A stretch of DNA of 64,000 bases from Cupriavidus oxalaticus (GCF_004768545.1 NZ_CP038637.1:70510-134509); one strand, 5' to 3'. Shown: positions 8,707 to 19,153, counted from the stretch's first letter. The notes: generated from the letters alone by a model not told the origin. Program-made: numbers and translations.

Positions 8707-11700
8707 CTATGCCTGCGCTGTCGGCGATCCACCAGATCTGGCACGCAGCGCCTCGTATAGCTGTGCGGGCCCGAGCAGAATATCTCTCAGCCCTTCGCGG
8801 ACTCGTTCCGAGCTGAGTGCCTGTGTACTCATGGCGGTATGCGCATCCAACGCGTCCATAACGGCGTGCATCAGCGCGTCCTTCAGGTCGGGGGAGTTGG
8901 CAAACTGCTCCTTGCTATTGCTCATGGCCTGCCGCACGAGCGTCTCGTTCTCTAGCAGCTTACCCTTGAGCACGCCATTCACATACACGAGTTGGTCGTC
9001 ATCGGTGAGGTCGCCCTCAAACAGGCCATTGACCTTCTGGATGATCTCGTCAAGGAAGTCCTTCTGCTTGTCCTGCACGGCTCCACTGCCGACGGCATCC
9101 ATTGGCGGCAGCTTTGGCGCTTCGCCATAATTCAGGCTCAACGGCTGGCGGCCCGCATTCCTCAGGCTGTGATGGGTCAGCACCACTTTGGACAGGTCGA
9201 CGGTATCGCGCTCGCGGCCGAATTCCAGCAGCGGGATGAGCCGTTTGAAGAACAGGAAGCGCTTTTCGATATCGGTATTACCGTAGTCGAAAATCTGCGA
9301 TAGGAAAGCATATAGGCGCACAAACGCACCCATGTCGTTCTTGAAGAGTACCAGCGCATCGAGCGTGTCCTTGGCCGCCTGGGCGGCCTTGTCGTCGTGC
9401 TGAGCCTCGGTGGCGGTCTTGTCCTGCTGTGCCGCCTTGTAACGCTTGAGTAGGCGGTCCGCCACCGGTGCAATGGCGGTGCTCAATTGTCCCTGCGTCC
9501 CCTTCGGGTCCAGTTCCACCTTCGCCACTCGGTCGACCTCGAACTCATCGTAGTAGCCAGTGGCGTCGAGCTTGGCCCGTAGGTCATAGACGTGATGCGG
9601 GTCGGTGGTGGCCTCCAATTCGGCGGTCTCGTAGTACGTCTTAAATGCCTTCAGAACTTCGCCAGCCTCGTTGACGAAATCGAGGATATAGGTAGTGTCC
9701 TTGCCGGGATGGGCGCGGTTCAGGCGCGAAAGCGTCTGCACGGCCTGGATGCCGCCGAGCATCTTGTCGATGTACATGCCACATAGCAACGGCTGGTCAA
9801 AACCGGTCTGGAACTTGTTGGCGACGAGCAGCAAGTGATACTCCGGCTCAGCAAAAGCATCGCGAATGTCGCGCCCCTTGAGGCCGGGGTTCAACTCCTT
9901 GCTGGTCTCGGACACCGGTGCCGGGAAGCTCTCAGGGTCGTCGATTTCACCGGAGAATGCCACCAGCACGCCCAAGGGATAGTTGCGCTTCTCAATGTAG
10001 GCGCGAATGGCCTTCTGCCAGCGTACGGCCTCTTTGCGACTGGCCACGACGACCATGGCCTTCGCTTTGCCCTCCAGCAGGGGCTGCACATTCTCGCGAT
10101 AGTGCTCGACGACGATTTGCACCTTCTGCGCGATGTTGTATGGGTGCAGTCGTACCCATTGCATGATGCCTTTCATCGCAGCACTACGCTCGACCTCTTT
10201 CTCGTCATATTCCTGGCCATCATGGGCCAGCTTGAACGCGAGCTTGTAGGTCGTGTAGTTCTTCAGCACATCGAGAATGAAGCCTTCTTCGATGGCCTGG
10301 CGCATCGAATACACGTGGAAGGGCTGCGGCAGCCCGTCAGGGCCAGGTCGACCAAATAACTCCAACGTCTTCTGCTTGGGCGTGGCAGTGAAGGCTACAT
10401 AGGTCAGACCCTTGGCCCCGGCGCGTGCCTCCATTTGGGCGGCCAATACCACCTCGGTGTCGATTTCACCGCCATCCTGCAGCTCGGCCCATTCTTCAGC
10501 CGACAGCAGCTGCTTAAGCTTGGCCGCCGCTTCGCCGGTCTGTGAGCTGTGGGCCTCGTCGGCGATGACCGCGAAGCGCTTGCCTTCGGTTGCCGCCAGC
10601 TCCTGCACCGCCTGCAAGGCGAACGGAAAGGTCTGGATGGTGCAGACGATGATTTTCTTACCATCCTTGAGCGCCTGACCCAGTTGTGCGCTCTTGCTGC
10701 CGTGCTCGTTGGTGATGGTAGCCACCACGCCTGTCGTGCGCTCGAAATCGAAGATAGCTTCCTGCAGCTGCGCGTCGAGCACCGTGCGGTCCGACACCAC
10801 TAGCACGCTGTCGAACATCTTCTGGTGTTCGGCGTTGTGCAGGTCGGCGAGGAAGTGTGCGGTCCAGGCAATCGAATTGGTCTTACCCGAGCCCGCCGAA
10901 TGTTGAATCAGGTAACGCTGGCCAGGACCCTGCGCCAGCACATCGGCCACTAGCTTGCGTGTTGCATCGAGCTGGTGATAGCGCGGGAAGATGACGGTCT
11001 TTGGCTGCTTCCTCTCGTCGCGCTTGCTAATCAGGTAGCGGTGCAAGATGTCGAGCCAGCTCTCGCGCGCCCATACCTCTTCCCACAGGTAGGCCGTGGC
11101 GAAGCCGTCGGGGTTCGGCGCGTTGCCCGCCGCGCCGACATTGCCCCGATTGAACGGCAGGAAGTGCGTGGCCGGACCGGCCAGTCGCGTCGTCATCATG
11201 ACCTCGGCCTGGCTCACGGCGAAGTGCACCAGTGCCCCGCCAGGGAAGCTCAGTAGTGGCTCCGCCTGCCCGCCCTTGGGCTGGGGATGACGGTCAAAGC
11301 GATATTGGTCCACCGCATCCTGCACGCTTTGCGTGAAGTCCGACTTCAGCTCAGCGGTGGCGACCGGGATGCCGTTGACGAACAGCACCAAGTCCAGTGC
11401 GTCCTGCGCGTGGTTCGGCGAATGCCGCACCTGCCGAACCACGCGCAGGCGGTTGGCGGCGTAATGCTGCTGGATGGCCGGGTTGATGGCGAGCGCCGGT
11501 TTGAACTGCACCAGCGAGAGCGGTTCCTTCAACCCCAGCATTTCTACGCCACGGCGCAGCACGTCCAATGTGCCGCGCTCGTTCAGGCTCTTGCGCACCC
11601 GTTCAGCCAAGCGCTCCTTCATGGCCGGGCCGTGAGTTTTTACTAGGCGCTGCCACGTGTCGGGCTGAGTCGCCTCAATCCACGCCAGCAGGTCAGGCAG

Positions 11701-11820
11701 GTAAAGCGCGTTAGCGCGGTCATAGTGCGCGGCATCGCCGTCGGCGTAGAGCCAACCGTTGGCCGCCAGGGACTGGCAGATTTCCGCTTCGAAGTGGTGT
11801 TCCTGGTGCAGGTTGCTCAT
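8707..11820 (-). CDS. hsdR: type I restriction enzyme, R (motor and nuclease) subunit
   Basis: The 1037-aa protein is of ordinary HsdR length. Residues 143-159 hold the nuclease core (Asp143, then Glu157-Leu-Lys159 in VATAELKSD). A superfamily 2 helicase motor follows, with Walker A AGSGKT (309-314) and DEAH (421-424). The subunit translocates DNA and cuts it at a distance from unmethylated sites, using HsdM and HsdS for recognition. I set the start at the ATG ending at 11820 because the family begins with a short helix such as MSNLHQEHHFEAEIC. It is the last gene of a minus-strand operon, 55 bp after the DUF5655 gene. Confidence 0.95.
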   Translation of the reverse strand: MSNLHQEHHFEAEICQSLAANGWLYADGDAAHYDRANALYLPDLLAWIEATQPDTWQRLVKTHGPAMKERLAERVRKSLNERGTLDVLRRGVEMLGLKEPLSLVQFKPALAINPAIQQHYAANRLRVVRQVRHSPNHAQDALDLVLFVNGIPVATAELKSDFTQSVQDAVDQYRFDRHPQPKGGQAEPLLSFPGGALVHFAVSQAEVMMTTRLAGPATHFLPFNRGNVGAAGNAPNPDGFATAYLWEEVWARESWLDILHRYLISKRDERKQPKTVIFPRYHQLDATRKLVADVLAQGPGQRYLIQHSAGSGKTNSIAWTAHFLADLHNAEHQKMFDSVLVVSDRTVLDAQLQEAIFDFERTTGVVATITNEHGSKSAQLGQALKDGKKIIVCTIQTFPFALQAVQELAATEGKRFAVIADEAHSSQTGEAAAKLKQLLSAEEWAELQDGGEIDTEVVLAAQMEARAGAKGLTYVAFTATPKQKTLELFGRPGPDGLPQPFHVYSMRQAIEEGFILDVLKNYTTYKLAFKLAHDGQEYDEKEVERSAAMKGIMQWVRLHPYNIAQKVQIVVEHYRENVQPLLEGKAKAMVVVASRKEAVRWQKAIRAYIEKRNYPLGVLVAFSGEIDDPESFPAPVSETSKELNPGLKGRDIRDAFAEPEYHLLLVANKFQTGFDQPLLCGMYIDKMLGGIQAVQTLSRLNRAHPGKDTTYILDFVNEAGEVLKAFKTYYETAELEATTDPHHVYDLRAKLDATGYYDEFEVDRVAKVELDPKGTQGQLSTAIAPVADRLLKRYKAAQQDKTATEAQHDDKAAQAAKDTLDALVLFKNDMGAFVRLYAFLSQIFDYGNTDIEKRFLFFKRLIPLLEFGRERDTVDLSKVVLTHHSLRNAGRQPLSLNYGEAPKLPPMDAVGSGAVQDKQKDFLDEIIQKVNGLFEGDLTDDDQLVYVNGVLKGKLLENETLVRQAMSNSKEQFANSPDLKDALMHAVMDALDAHTAMSTQALSSERVREGLRDILLGPAQLYEALRARSGGSPTAQA

Positions 11821-11875
11821 GCTTGACCCGTATGCATTCGATAATGTTCTTGGAATGGCAGGCAAGGGCCGCCTC

Positions 11876-12808
11876 TTAGCCTTCGGCGTAACTGCGCTCT
11901 ATCAATGGTTTGGCTCGTTCGAGGTCCGCCAGTCTATAGAGGGTCAATTCGAGGTCACCGGTCCCCCAGTGACCGACCTGGCTGACATCGCGACTGAAGC
12001 CTTCCTCAAGCACAACCGACGCCGGGTCGAGCTTGAGCGTAATGAGTAGGCGATTCGGGTAGGCAATCACGCAGGCGAAGTTCTTCAGCCGCCGGAAGGC
12101 GGTATAGAGTTTCAGGCGCTTTTCCTGCACGTCGTCGCCGAACGCAGTCATGAAGCTAGTTGTTTGCGCGTACAACTCGCGAATCTCGGACGTGGCCAGC
12201 GCAAGCTGCTCTTCCAGGGACTTGTCTTTGCCTGTCGGCTTTGGCTTGTCCACCTCGGAAACTACTGCAGCTGCTGCCGGCTTAGCCGCCGTAGCGTCCG
12301 GAACACTCTGGGCGTTCACCAGTTCCAGCAGGAGCAGGTCGTCACCAAACAGCTTGTAGCGAATCAGCTCGATATTGCGCGGAATCTGCTGCACAGAATG
12401 CTGGTCATAGCGTGTGAAGTCGGCCGCAATACACAGCAGACGCGTGCCGGCCCACTCGATTTGCTCGGCCACGTCCTTGCCAAGCTTTTCCATCACCAGC
12501 CAGCGGAACTCCGCCTGGTGATCCAGCAGCCAATCCAAGTAGAAGAGACCCTGATTGATAACGTTCTCGTTGCTGTGGCGCTTGTACTCGATGATGACGG
12601 GGCAGCCGTTCTCATCGATACCCAGCGAGTCAATACGGCCCCTGTGGGTCTTGCCCGTAGCGTATTCGCTGGCCAGAAAACGCACGCCGAGAAAAGTCGG
12701 CATGTTCGTCTCAATGAGGCCTTGCAGTTGCTTCTCCAGCTTCGCTGCTTGGCTCGATAGCTCGTTTGCAGTGCCATTTGACAGGTGGAACAACTGGATG
12801 TCGCTCAT
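11876..12808 (-). CDS. PD-(D/E)XK nuclease-like protein with DUF5655 C-terminus, in the hsd operon
   Basis: The 310-aa protein has an N-terminal nuclease-like domain in the style of NucS/DUF91: Asp60 in RGRIDSLGID and Glu74-Tyr-Lys76 in VIIEYKRHSNENV, followed by a helix QGLFYLDWLLDHQ. The C-terminal part (from about 200) resembles DUF5655, a small domain often found with restriction genes. Its start overlaps the hsdS stop by 4 bp (ATGA), so it is made as part of the restriction operon. Genes of this kind recur between hsdS and hsdR in other bacteria; the role there is not established. It may modulate or supplement restriction. Confidence 0.8.
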   Translation of the reverse strand: MSDIQLFHLSNGTANELSSQAAKLEKQLQGLIETNMPTFLGVRFLASEYATGKTHRGRIDSLGIDENGCPVIIEYKRHSNENVINQGLFYLDWLLDHQAEFRWLVMEKLGKDVAEQIEWAGTRLLCIAADFTRYDQHSVQQIPRNIELIRYKLFGDDLLLLELVNAQSVPDATAAKPAAAAVVSEVDKPKPTGKDKSLEEQLALATSEIRELYAQTTSFMTAFGDDVQEKRLKLYTAFRRLKNFACVIAYPNRLLITLKLDPASVVLEEGFSRDVSQVGHWGTGDLELTLYRLADLERAKPLIERSYAEG

Positions 12809-14115
12809 GCGGCCAGCTCCTGCAACACCACGTCGCGCACGTGGATTTTGCCCGTGACGGCGGCGGCAATCAGGGCGCTGCGACGTTCCTTGAGCAGGTC
12901 GATGGCGCGCTCGGCTTCAGCTTTCAACGCATCGAGCCTGGAGGTTTCGGCGTCGAGAAACGCGGCAATGGAATCCTGCTCTTGCGTGTCGGGCAATGGG
13001 ATTGCTAAGCGTCCGAGTTGCTCACATGTGATTGCGCCTTTAGTGCTACCCGCACCATCGCTCTCTGTGCGCAAATGCCCATAGGCCTTCTCAAGGACGC
13101 GAAGCAAGAACGGAACGATGAGTTCACGCTCTGGCTTGATATAGGCAAGATGCTGATTTACGGTGGCTTCAAACATGAGCTTCGTCGCCATACCCCGTGT
13201 TTTGCCCTGACCTGTGATGCCAACTAAAACGGCGGGGGGTTCAATAATCGGCAAATGGCATTCATCCAAGGCGAGGCGTGTAACGAATTGGTCAGCCTGC
13301 GTTACTTCATCGAGGTTAGCCACGGAGCTATTTAGCCACGGATAACCTTCCTCTGCCCAGTAGTCAGGGTTGTCGCGATTTGGTGTCGAGCCGTTGCCAA
13401 TTCGAGCAAGATGCTTGATGGGACAAACTCGCCAATGTGCCGGAACCTCCCCCAGCCAAGCCACGCCGGAATCCCTCATCGGCGCGTTCGGGTTGAGGCC
13501 TCGTGCGATGGCGTGGGAGATGGTCGCCAAGCGCTTTTCCGCCAGCAGGGCGAGAAGCTTTTCCTGCTCCGCAATCAGCGTGTCAATTTTGCCGATCTCA
13601 CGGTCGAGGAAGGTGGCGATGGCGGATTGTTCTTCTGGGCGTGGAAGCGCCAACACGATGTTGCGCATCTCCGAGTAATTGGTGCTCCACAGGTCGGCAA
13701 CTATGCCCTTGCCGTACCGGTAGAATTCCTCCTGAAAGGGAATGCTTCTGAGTAAATGGTGAGCGAACTCAATATCAATGCCACCCGTTGGTTGAAGGAC
13801 CGTGTTGATGAGCGAGACTGACCCTTCGAGCCTTGAGGCGCCCGCCGAGCCTTTTCGGTCGGAGCGGCTGTTGATTACAAAATCGCCTGTACAGACTCTC
13901 CTTCGGTTATCGCCATCGTCCGTCTTGGCAGCAGTCTCGAGTTGAGGGACGACCCCGGCTTTAGTAACCGAAAGGGCTGGATAGTCCTTGTCGCTGACTT
14001 TTTCGCGACGCTCATCGAAATAGAAGCCAAGCCGTCGCACTTGCCAATGGGCCGGCACCTGACCCAGCCAGGCCACCCCGCTGTCCTTGTATTGGGGATA
14101 TCTCGGCAAGCTCAT
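12805..14115 (-). CDS. hsdS: type I restriction-modification specificity subunit S
   Basis: The 436-aa protein has the two-fold HsdS layout: two target-recognition domains, each introduced by the same conserved block ([14 protein letters not shown] at about 11-24 and [14 protein letters not shown] at about 215-228), and two long helical spacers ending in [16 protein letters not shown] and [16 protein letters not shown]. It determines the bipartite DNA site. It overlaps hsdM upstream and the DUF5655 gene downstream by 4 bp each, so the operon is tightly coupled. The recognition sequence cannot be read from the protein alone. Confidence 0.95.
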   Translation of the reverse strand: MSLPRYPQYKDSGVAWLGQVPAHWQVRRLGFYFDERREKVSDKDYPALSVTKAGVVPQLETAAKTDDGDNRRRVCTGDFVINSRSDRKGSAGASRLEGSVSLINTVLQPTGGIDIEFAHHLLRSIPFQEEFYRYGKGIVADLWSTNYSEMRNIVLALPRPEEQSAIATFLDREIGKIDTLIAEQEKLLALLAEKRLATISHAIARGLNPNAPMRDSGVAWLGEVPAHWRVCPIKHLARIGNGSTPNRDNPDYWAEEGYPWLNSSVANLDEVTQADQFVTRLALDECHLPIIEPPAVLVGITGQGKTRGMATKLMFEATVNQHLAYIKPERELIVPFLLRVLEKAYGHLRTESDGAGSTKGAITCEQLGRLAIPLPDTQEQDSIAAFLDAETSRLDALKAEAERAIDLLKERRSALIAAAVTGKIHVRDVVLQELAA

Positions 14116-15950
14116 TCTGCAAGCTCCTCGAGCATCTTCATGATGTTGGCCGAAACAGCCTTCAACTCTTCATCGATGGTATGCAAGTCGCGGGGCGGCT
14201 CGAACACGTAGAAATGCCGGTTGAACGGTATTTCGTAGCCAATCTTGCTCCTTTCTTCGTCTATCCAGGCATCCGACGCATGTGGCAACACTTCGCGCTT
14301 GAAGTAGGCGTGGATGTCCTCAGTCAGCGGCACATTCTCGGTATCTCGCAAGGCGCTGTCAGGCTGCGGTTTGCCCTTTTGCTTGCCTTTGACACCAAGT
14401 ACCACCTGGCCTTGCTCGTCGCGCAGTGGTCGCTCAACAGTTATTGTGGTGTAGCCAAAGTTTTCGTTGCTAAAAATGCGAGAGATAGGCGTCAGCTTGA
14501 CCTGGCCTCCAGCAGGCACCCCAGGTGCGTCTGCTGTGGCCGGCACTACATAACGGCCGACTTCCTTGCCCTCAGCGTCCAGCACTGTTGCGAGATCAGC
14601 CTCAAGGAAATCGCCAAACAGCCTGGTCACCATGGCGATATGGTCGTCGCCAAGCTCCTTGCGCTTGCTGCCCAGGCTCTTGCGCATCTTCTGCCAAAAA
14701 CTAGAGGCATCGATGAGCTGAACGTAGCCCTTGCGGTCATCAGGTTTCTTGTTCGACAGAATCCACACGTACGTAGAAATACCCGTGTTGTAGAACATGT
14801 CAGTCGGTAGACCGACGATGGCTTCCACCAGGTCGTTCTCCAGCACGTAACGGCGGATTTCGCTCTCGCCGCTGCCCGCGCCTCCAGTGAACAGCGGAGA
14901 GCCATTCAATACAATGCCGAAGCGGCTGCCGCCCTCCTGCGCGGGGCGCATCTTCGAAAGCAGGTGCATCAGGAACAGCATCGAGCCATCTGACACACGC
15001 GGCAGGCCCGGCCCGAAGCGCCCGTCGAAGCCTTTTTGTTCGTGCTCCGTGCGCACGGCCTTCTCGACCTTCTTCCACTCGACACCAAACGGCGGATTAG
15101 ACAGCATGTAGTCGAACTTATGTCCGCCATGCCCGTCATCTGACAGCGTGTTGCCTGCAACGATGTTCGCGACGTCTTGGCCCTTGATGAGCATGTCTGC
15201 CTTGCAGATGGCGTAGGACTCGTCGTTGAGTTCTTGGCCGAACATGGTCAGGCGCGCGGCCGGGTTGTGTTCCAGCAGGTACTCGCCGGCCACCGAGAGC
15301 ATGCCGCCCGTGCCGGCCGTGGGGTCGTAGATGGTACGGACAACGGCATTGCCAGGCGTGAGCACATCGTCGTCTTCGATGAACAGCAAGTTCACCATGA
15401 GCCGGATGACTTCCCGCGGCGTGAAGTGCTCCCCGGCGGTCTCATTGGAAATTTCGGCAAACTTGCGAATCAGCTCTTCGAAAACCAGCCCCATCTGGGC
15501 ATTGTCCACGGTGGCCGGATGCAGGTCGATATTGGCGAATTTCTCGGTCACCAGATAAAGCAAGTTGGCCTTGGCGAGCCGTTCGACCTGGGTATAGAAA
15601 TCGAAGCGTTCAAAGATGTCGCGCGCGGCTGGCGAGAACGCCTGGATATAGGCGTAGAGGTTCTGCCGGATGTGGTCCTGATCGCCCAGCAGTTTGACGA
15701 GATCGAGCGGGGATGTGTTGTAGAAGGACTGTCCGGCCTTGCGGGTCAGGAATGCGTCTGGATTCAGGCCGGCCTTGGTTTTGGCATCGAACTCGGTTAG
15801 TACCGCCGTCTTGGTGGACTCGAGAACACAGTCCAGTCGACGTAGCACGGTAAAAGGCAGGATGACTCGGCCGTACTCGGATTGTTTGTAGTCGCCACGC
15901 AGCAGGTCAGCTACGGACCAGATGAAAGATGAGAGAGCTTGGTGGTTCAT
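14112..15950 (-). CDS. hsdM: type I restriction-modification N6-adenine methyltransferase subunit
   Basis: The 612-aa protein contains the SAM-binding motif DPTAGTGGM (209-217) and the catalytic NPPF (285-288) of N6-adenine methyltransferases, with the HsdM N-terminal helical domain before them. It methylates host DNA at the HsdS target and forms the M2S core to which HsdR binds. It is the first gene of the operon; the promoter should lie in 15951-16201, where the strand contains an A-rich stretch. The length and motifs are intact. Confidence 0.95.
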   Translation of the reverse strand: MNHQALSSFIWSVADLLRGDYKQSEYGRVILPFTVLRRLDCVLESTKTAVLTEFDAKTKAGLNPDAFLTRKAGQSFYNTSPLDLVKLLGDQDHIRQNLYAYIQAFSPAARDIFERFDFYTQVERLAKANLLYLVTEKFANIDLHPATVDNAQMGLVFEELIRKFAEISNETAGEHFTPREVIRLMVNLLFIEDDDVLTPGNAVVRTIYDPTAGTGGMLSVAGEYLLEHNPAARLTMFGQELNDESYAICKADMLIKGQDVANIVAGNTLSDDGHGGHKFDYMLSNPPFGVEWKKVEKAVRTEHEQKGFDGRFGPGLPRVSDGSMLFLMHLLSKMRPAQEGGSRFGIVLNGSPLFTGGAGSGESEIRRYVLENDLVEAIVGLPTDMFYNTGISTYVWILSNKKPDDRKGYVQLIDASSFWQKMRKSLGSKRKELGDDHIAMVTRLFGDFLEADLATVLDAEGKEVGRYVVPATADAPGVPAGGQVKLTPISRIFSNENFGYTTITVERPLRDEQGQVVLGVKGKQKGKPQPDSALRDTENVPLTEDIHAYFKREVLPHASDAWIDEERSKIGYEIPFNRHFYVFEPPRDLHTIDEELKAVSANIMKMLEELAE

Positions 15951-16201
15951 GACGTCAGTGGATGTGCCTATCTCTGGATTCCGAACCGTTCAGACGTGCA
16001 GAGGGGAGCCAATCAGAAGGTGTCTTGCAGCAAAAAAAATGTTACGGCATTTTACCTTGGTAGCCGACACGGCCGAGCCATTGCTCCCGCCGCTACTTTG
16101 CCAATTCAATGGCCGAAGCTACCCATGAGCCGCCCGGCCAGCAGCTATCGAACGACGGGGTTGAGGCTCGCCAGTGCAACGGCTTTCAAGCTGACCGCGA
16201 A

Positions 16202-17296
16202 TCACTGAGTGCTCCGGTACCGTTTGTCATTCACCCAGCGGTATCGGTTCGGATCTTCCGTCAGCAGGAAAGCCTTCATGGCTTCGCGCTTCGCCTTGTC
16301 CCCTCTTAGGAAGATGCCTCGCAGATCTGAGTCGATGGTTCGCTCGCTAGCGCCGCGCTCCTCAGCCTGGGCATACCAGTTGCGGGCTTCGCCAAAATTA
16401 CCCATTTCCATATGCACGGCGCCAAGCAGGGTGCATGGACGGAAGTCCTGCGGCTGTAACGCATGTCCCTGCTCGCCCAGCTGGCAAGCGTCGTTCAGCC
16501 GGCCCATGTCGCGCATGACGCCGCCGCGCGTGGTGCACATGGCTGCCTTGGTCTTAGGGTTTTTGAGACGGTTGGCCGGCACGCTGTCGAGCAGTTCGAG
16601 CGCCGCATCCGTCTGATTGCATTTACGATAGTGGCCGCTGGCATTGACCGCGTTCCACGGGTCTTGGGTGCGACGGTACTCGTCAGCGAAGAACTCGGCC
16701 TCGCGCAGGTGGTAGGTAAACTGCAACTCTTCCGTGAAGTGCTCCGTTGCCGCGGTAGTGAGCCAGATGAAGTCGTCGACGGTCAGGCGACTGCCAGAGT
16801 CGATACGCTTGAGGATGTCCATCATCCGTGCGAACAGAGGCTGTTCAATGAAGTCCATCCCGTACCTTCTGCGTAGGGCTTGACTCTTCATCTTGGCGAT
16901 GTATTTGGGATCGCTCTCGCGGACTTTGCGGGCGAGTTCCGCTGCTTCGCACTCGCGCTTGTATTTTGCTGCCCACTCCGCCTCTCGAGCCACAAGTTCG
17001 GCTTCCTTGGTCTGGCGTTCTGTTTCGGCGGCTTGAATCCGGGCCTGCAGCTCGAGGCTGGAGGCCGCAATGAACGCCTCATAGGTGATCTGGCCGGTCG
17101 CCAACAGGTGCAATCCGACGAGGTTCTGCTCCTGCAGGAACTTCAGGGACAGTTCCGTGAGCGGTCGCCCATGATGCATGCTGTTTAGGATATTGCTGAG
17201 GCGGGTTGCCGGGATGGTCGCGCTGGCGATGTCGCTCACGCAGAAGTGACGGGCGATGTCGAGGAGGGTCGAATTGCTCATAGTGGTGGTTGACAC
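16202..17296 (-). CDS. TPR-like protein of unknown function
   Basis: The 364-aa protein is almost wholly helical. A central charged coiled-coil stretch (about 85-130, QAAETERQTKEAELVAREAE) is followed by TPR-like helical repeats from about 230 (HYRKCNQTDAALELLDSVPA, RDMGRLNDACQLGEQGHALQ, MEMGNFGEARNWYAQAEERG). Such repeats bind proteins. The start is either GTG 17296 or the ATG ending at 17281; neither has a strong ribosome site. It precedes the hsd operon on the same strand with a gap of 251 bp, so it may be an independent gene. Function unknown. Confidence 0.7.
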   Translation of the reverse strand: MSTTTMSNSTLLDIARHFCVSDIASATIPATRLSNILNSMHHGRPLTELSLKFLQEQNLVGLHLLATGQITYEAFIAASSLELQARIQAAETERQTKEAELVAREAEWAAKYKRECEAAELARKVRESDPKYIAKMKSQALRRRYGMDFIEQPLFARMMDILKRIDSGSRLTVDDFIWLTTAATEHFTEELQFTYHLREAEFFADEYRRTQDPWNAVNASGHYRKCNQTDAALELLDSVPANRLKNPKTKAAMCTTRGGVMRDMGRLNDACQLGEQGHALQPQDFRPCTLLGAVHMEMGNFGEARNWYAQAEERGASERTIDSDLRGIFLRGDKAKREAMKAFLLTEDPNRYRWVNDKRYRSTQ

Positions 17297-17523
17297 GTCC
17301 CTCAGTCCCTAGTGGTTCCGAGAAGGCACTTGTGTCTTCGACCCATACTCTCTGGCGGGAAGATGCCACGCCTACCCAACTTTGGTGGGGTAGGCTCTTC
17401 AACGCACGCGTGCGTGTGTAAGTGCTTGATCCCTAAAGTATCTGCCTCTGACGTGCCTGGCAAAGCTCTAGGATGAAATGGCAAACGACACCAACACCCG
17501 GCCAAGCCGTGAAAGCACAGTAT
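17297..17523. other. intergenic region upstream of repA with an inverted repeat
   Basis: The region between the divergent TPR-like gene and repA holds an inverted repeat GCCTACCC (17370-17377) / GGGTAGGC (17388-17395) with a 10-nt spacer. It could be a terminator or an operator. A 64-codon frame starting at 17478 overlaps repA and looks non-coding. Confidence 0.4.
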
Positions 17524-17552
17524 TTGACATATCGCCTCCCTCCCTCTATCGT
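17524..17552 (+). promoter_or_regulatory. probable repA promoter
   Basis: TTGACA (17524-17529) and TATCGT (17547-17552) are separated by exactly 17 bp, 32 bp before the repA start codon. This is a near-consensus sigma-70 promoter by eye; no transcription start is known. Confidence 0.65.
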
Positions 17553-17584
17553 TTACGTGTCATAGCATCGATACGGAATTCAGT

Positions 17585-18589
17585 ATGGTCGAACTGGAAC
17601 TGGTTGCGCCCGCCGCCAAAGCGAGAACAAAGGTCTGTGCGGGCGAAAAGATCATTCAAGCGTCAAGCGTAATCGCTGCTCGCAAGCCCGGAAGTGATGA
17701 GGTGGGGTTCGGCGCGAAATGCCTCGTCTCTGCTTCTCTGCCATACCGAAATCCGAAGCCGGAGCAGTTGATCAACGGCGCCTGGCTCAGGCACAACGGA
17801 AACTACGCTCTTTGGATACAGGGCGGCATCAACGGGATTCCCTACGGCATCTACCCGCGCCTGTTTGTCATGTGGCTGACTTCAGAGGCGCTTCGGACGG
17901 GCAGCCGGAAGATTCATACCGGTGGTACGTTCGCCGAGTTTTGCCGCAAGCTGAACATTGATCGGAGTCGAGGCAAGCGCGGTGCGGGCAAAGCCTTGAT
18001 CGAACAAGCGGATCGCTTTTTGCAGAGCCGTGCTGCGTTTGTAACGCTTCCAGCCCATCTTGCCACGGGCAAGCGAGCGGACATTCTCAGTGCAAAGCTC
18101 AAGCACACCGATCTTCTCAACTTTGCAGACGAATACTCCCTCTTTTTTGACCCGGATGAGCAGGCGTCGCAACAGGGTTCGTTGTTCGGGTCCGAAATCA
18201 CCCTCACGGAAAATTTCTTCAACGAGATCACGACTCACTGCATTCCAGTGGATCTGCGAGCTGTTTCCGCCCTCCAGCGCTCGCCGATGGATCTCGATAT
18301 TTATCAGTGGCTGGCTTACCGGATGTTCAAGCTGACCAAGCCGGCTCGCCCGACCTGGGAACAGCTGTATCAGCAGTTCGGGTCTAACTACGGTCGACTT
18401 CGAGACTTCCGAAGCGAGTTCATCGAATCCCTCAAACGTGTCGAACTCGTCTACCCCGGGCTTCGCGTATGCGAAGCGGAGGGTGGCAGTGGGCTGGTGC
18501 TCTATCCCTCGCCGACTCCGGTGGCTCCGACTTCCCTCCCCTCTGGCCGTAGCGGTGACGAATTGCCTCAGCTCCTACTCGCGAGTTAA
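17585..18589 (+). CDS. repA: plasmid replication initiator, RepA_C (PF04796)-like
   Basis: The 334-aa protein shows the features of the plasmid RepA family: an early block GIPYGIYPRLFVMWLTSEAL, then RTGSRKIHTGG with a helix-turn-helix-like FAEFCRKLNI, and a later block IPVDLRAVSALQRSPMDLD followed by IYQWLAYRMF. Family members bind iterons and open the origin. A near-consensus promoter lies 32 bp upstream. Solitary iteron copies occur 45 bp after the gene and again at 26836, and the main iteron array lies at 29.4-29.8 kb; about 7.3 kb of the distance is due to later insertions. A second, unrelated initiator is at 52.5 kb. Confidence 0.8.
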   Translation: MVELELVAPAAKARTKVCAGEKIIQASSVIAARKPGSDEVGFGAKCLVSASLPYRNPKPEQLINGAWLRHNGNYALWIQGGINGIPYGIYPRLFVMWLTSEALRTGSRKIHTGGTFAEFCRKLNIDRSRGKRGAGKALIEQADRFLQSRAAFVTLPAHLATGKRADILSAKLKHTDLLNFADEYSLFFDPDEQASQQGSLFGSEITLTENFFNEITTHCIPVDLRAVSALQRSPMDLDIYQWLAYRMFKLTKPARPTWEQLYQQFGSNYGRLRDFRSEFIESLKRVELVYPGLRVCEAEGGSGLVLYPSPTPVAPTSLPSGRSGDELPQLLLAS

Positions 18590-18633
18590 TTTTCAGCCAG
18601 CGTCCGGGAGTGGGCCGCACGAATCCCATCCGG

Positions 18634-18649
18634 GGTGAAATGGTCGCGC
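18634..18649 (+). repeat. solitary iteron copy downstream of repA
   Basis: GGTGAAATGGTCGCGC is identical to the main repeat unit of the origin array at 29.4-29.8 kb. A lone copy 45 bp past repA could bind RepA for autoregulation or plasmid handcuffing; that is inference. Confidence 0.7.
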
Positions 18650-18679
18650 TTGGCGATGCATAGTCGATTTATATAGGCC

Positions 18680-19153
18680 CTACTCCGCCGCGCCCCGAAT
18701 CCTTGCCGCTTGTTGGGTGGACCAGTCCGCCAGAATGGCCAGGCGCTCCGGCGAGTCGCGCCATGCGCTAGCTATTCCGTCCTTTGCGGCATCGATATCG
18801 TCGCCCAAGGCTTCGAGTTCCGCCGCCAGCTCCTGCTCCAAGGCGGCGAGATGCACGGCTGTCACGGCGCTCTTGTCGGACGCTGTGCGCCCCGGTGTTC
18901 CGAACGCTGCCCGCGCGGCCCGCCTGGCGATGCCGCGCCCGAGGAGACGCTGCGCGCAGCGCAGCGCCACCGTTGGTGTGATATCCAGTGTGCAGCCCGC
19001 CAGGCGCACCACTATCTGTCGCCGCTTCGCACGCTTCACAGCCGCGGAGACCATAGCCCCACAGCGGCGCGCCGCCTGCCGCATCACTCGATCAACCTCC
19101 GATGGCTCGGGCAGCACCGGCCTGCCCTCGCTGTCGCGGCCAAGGCGTCGCAT
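18680..19153 (-). CDS. hypothetical basic protein, divergent from the SOS-box gene
   Basis: The 157-aa protein is Arg- and Ala-rich and helical. Its centre (RAKRRQIVVRLAGCTLDITP) may be a strand pair, and the C-terminal part is a coiled-coil-like helix (LAALEQELAAELEALGDDID). No family is recognised. The nearest upstream in-frame stop supports the start at 19153. Before the group II intron inserted, the start lay about 65-85 bp from the LexA-type box now at 21137, on its other side, so the pair could share that regulatory region. DNA binding is possible from its charge but unproven. Confidence 0.5.
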   Translation of the reverse strand: MRRLGRDSEGRPVLPEPSEVDRVMRQAARRCGAMVSAAVKRAKRRQIVVRLAGCTLDITPTVALRCAQRLLGRGIARRAARAAFGTPGRTASDKSAVTAVHLAALEQELAAELEALGDDIDAAKDGIASAWRDSPERLAILADWSTQQAARIRGAAE

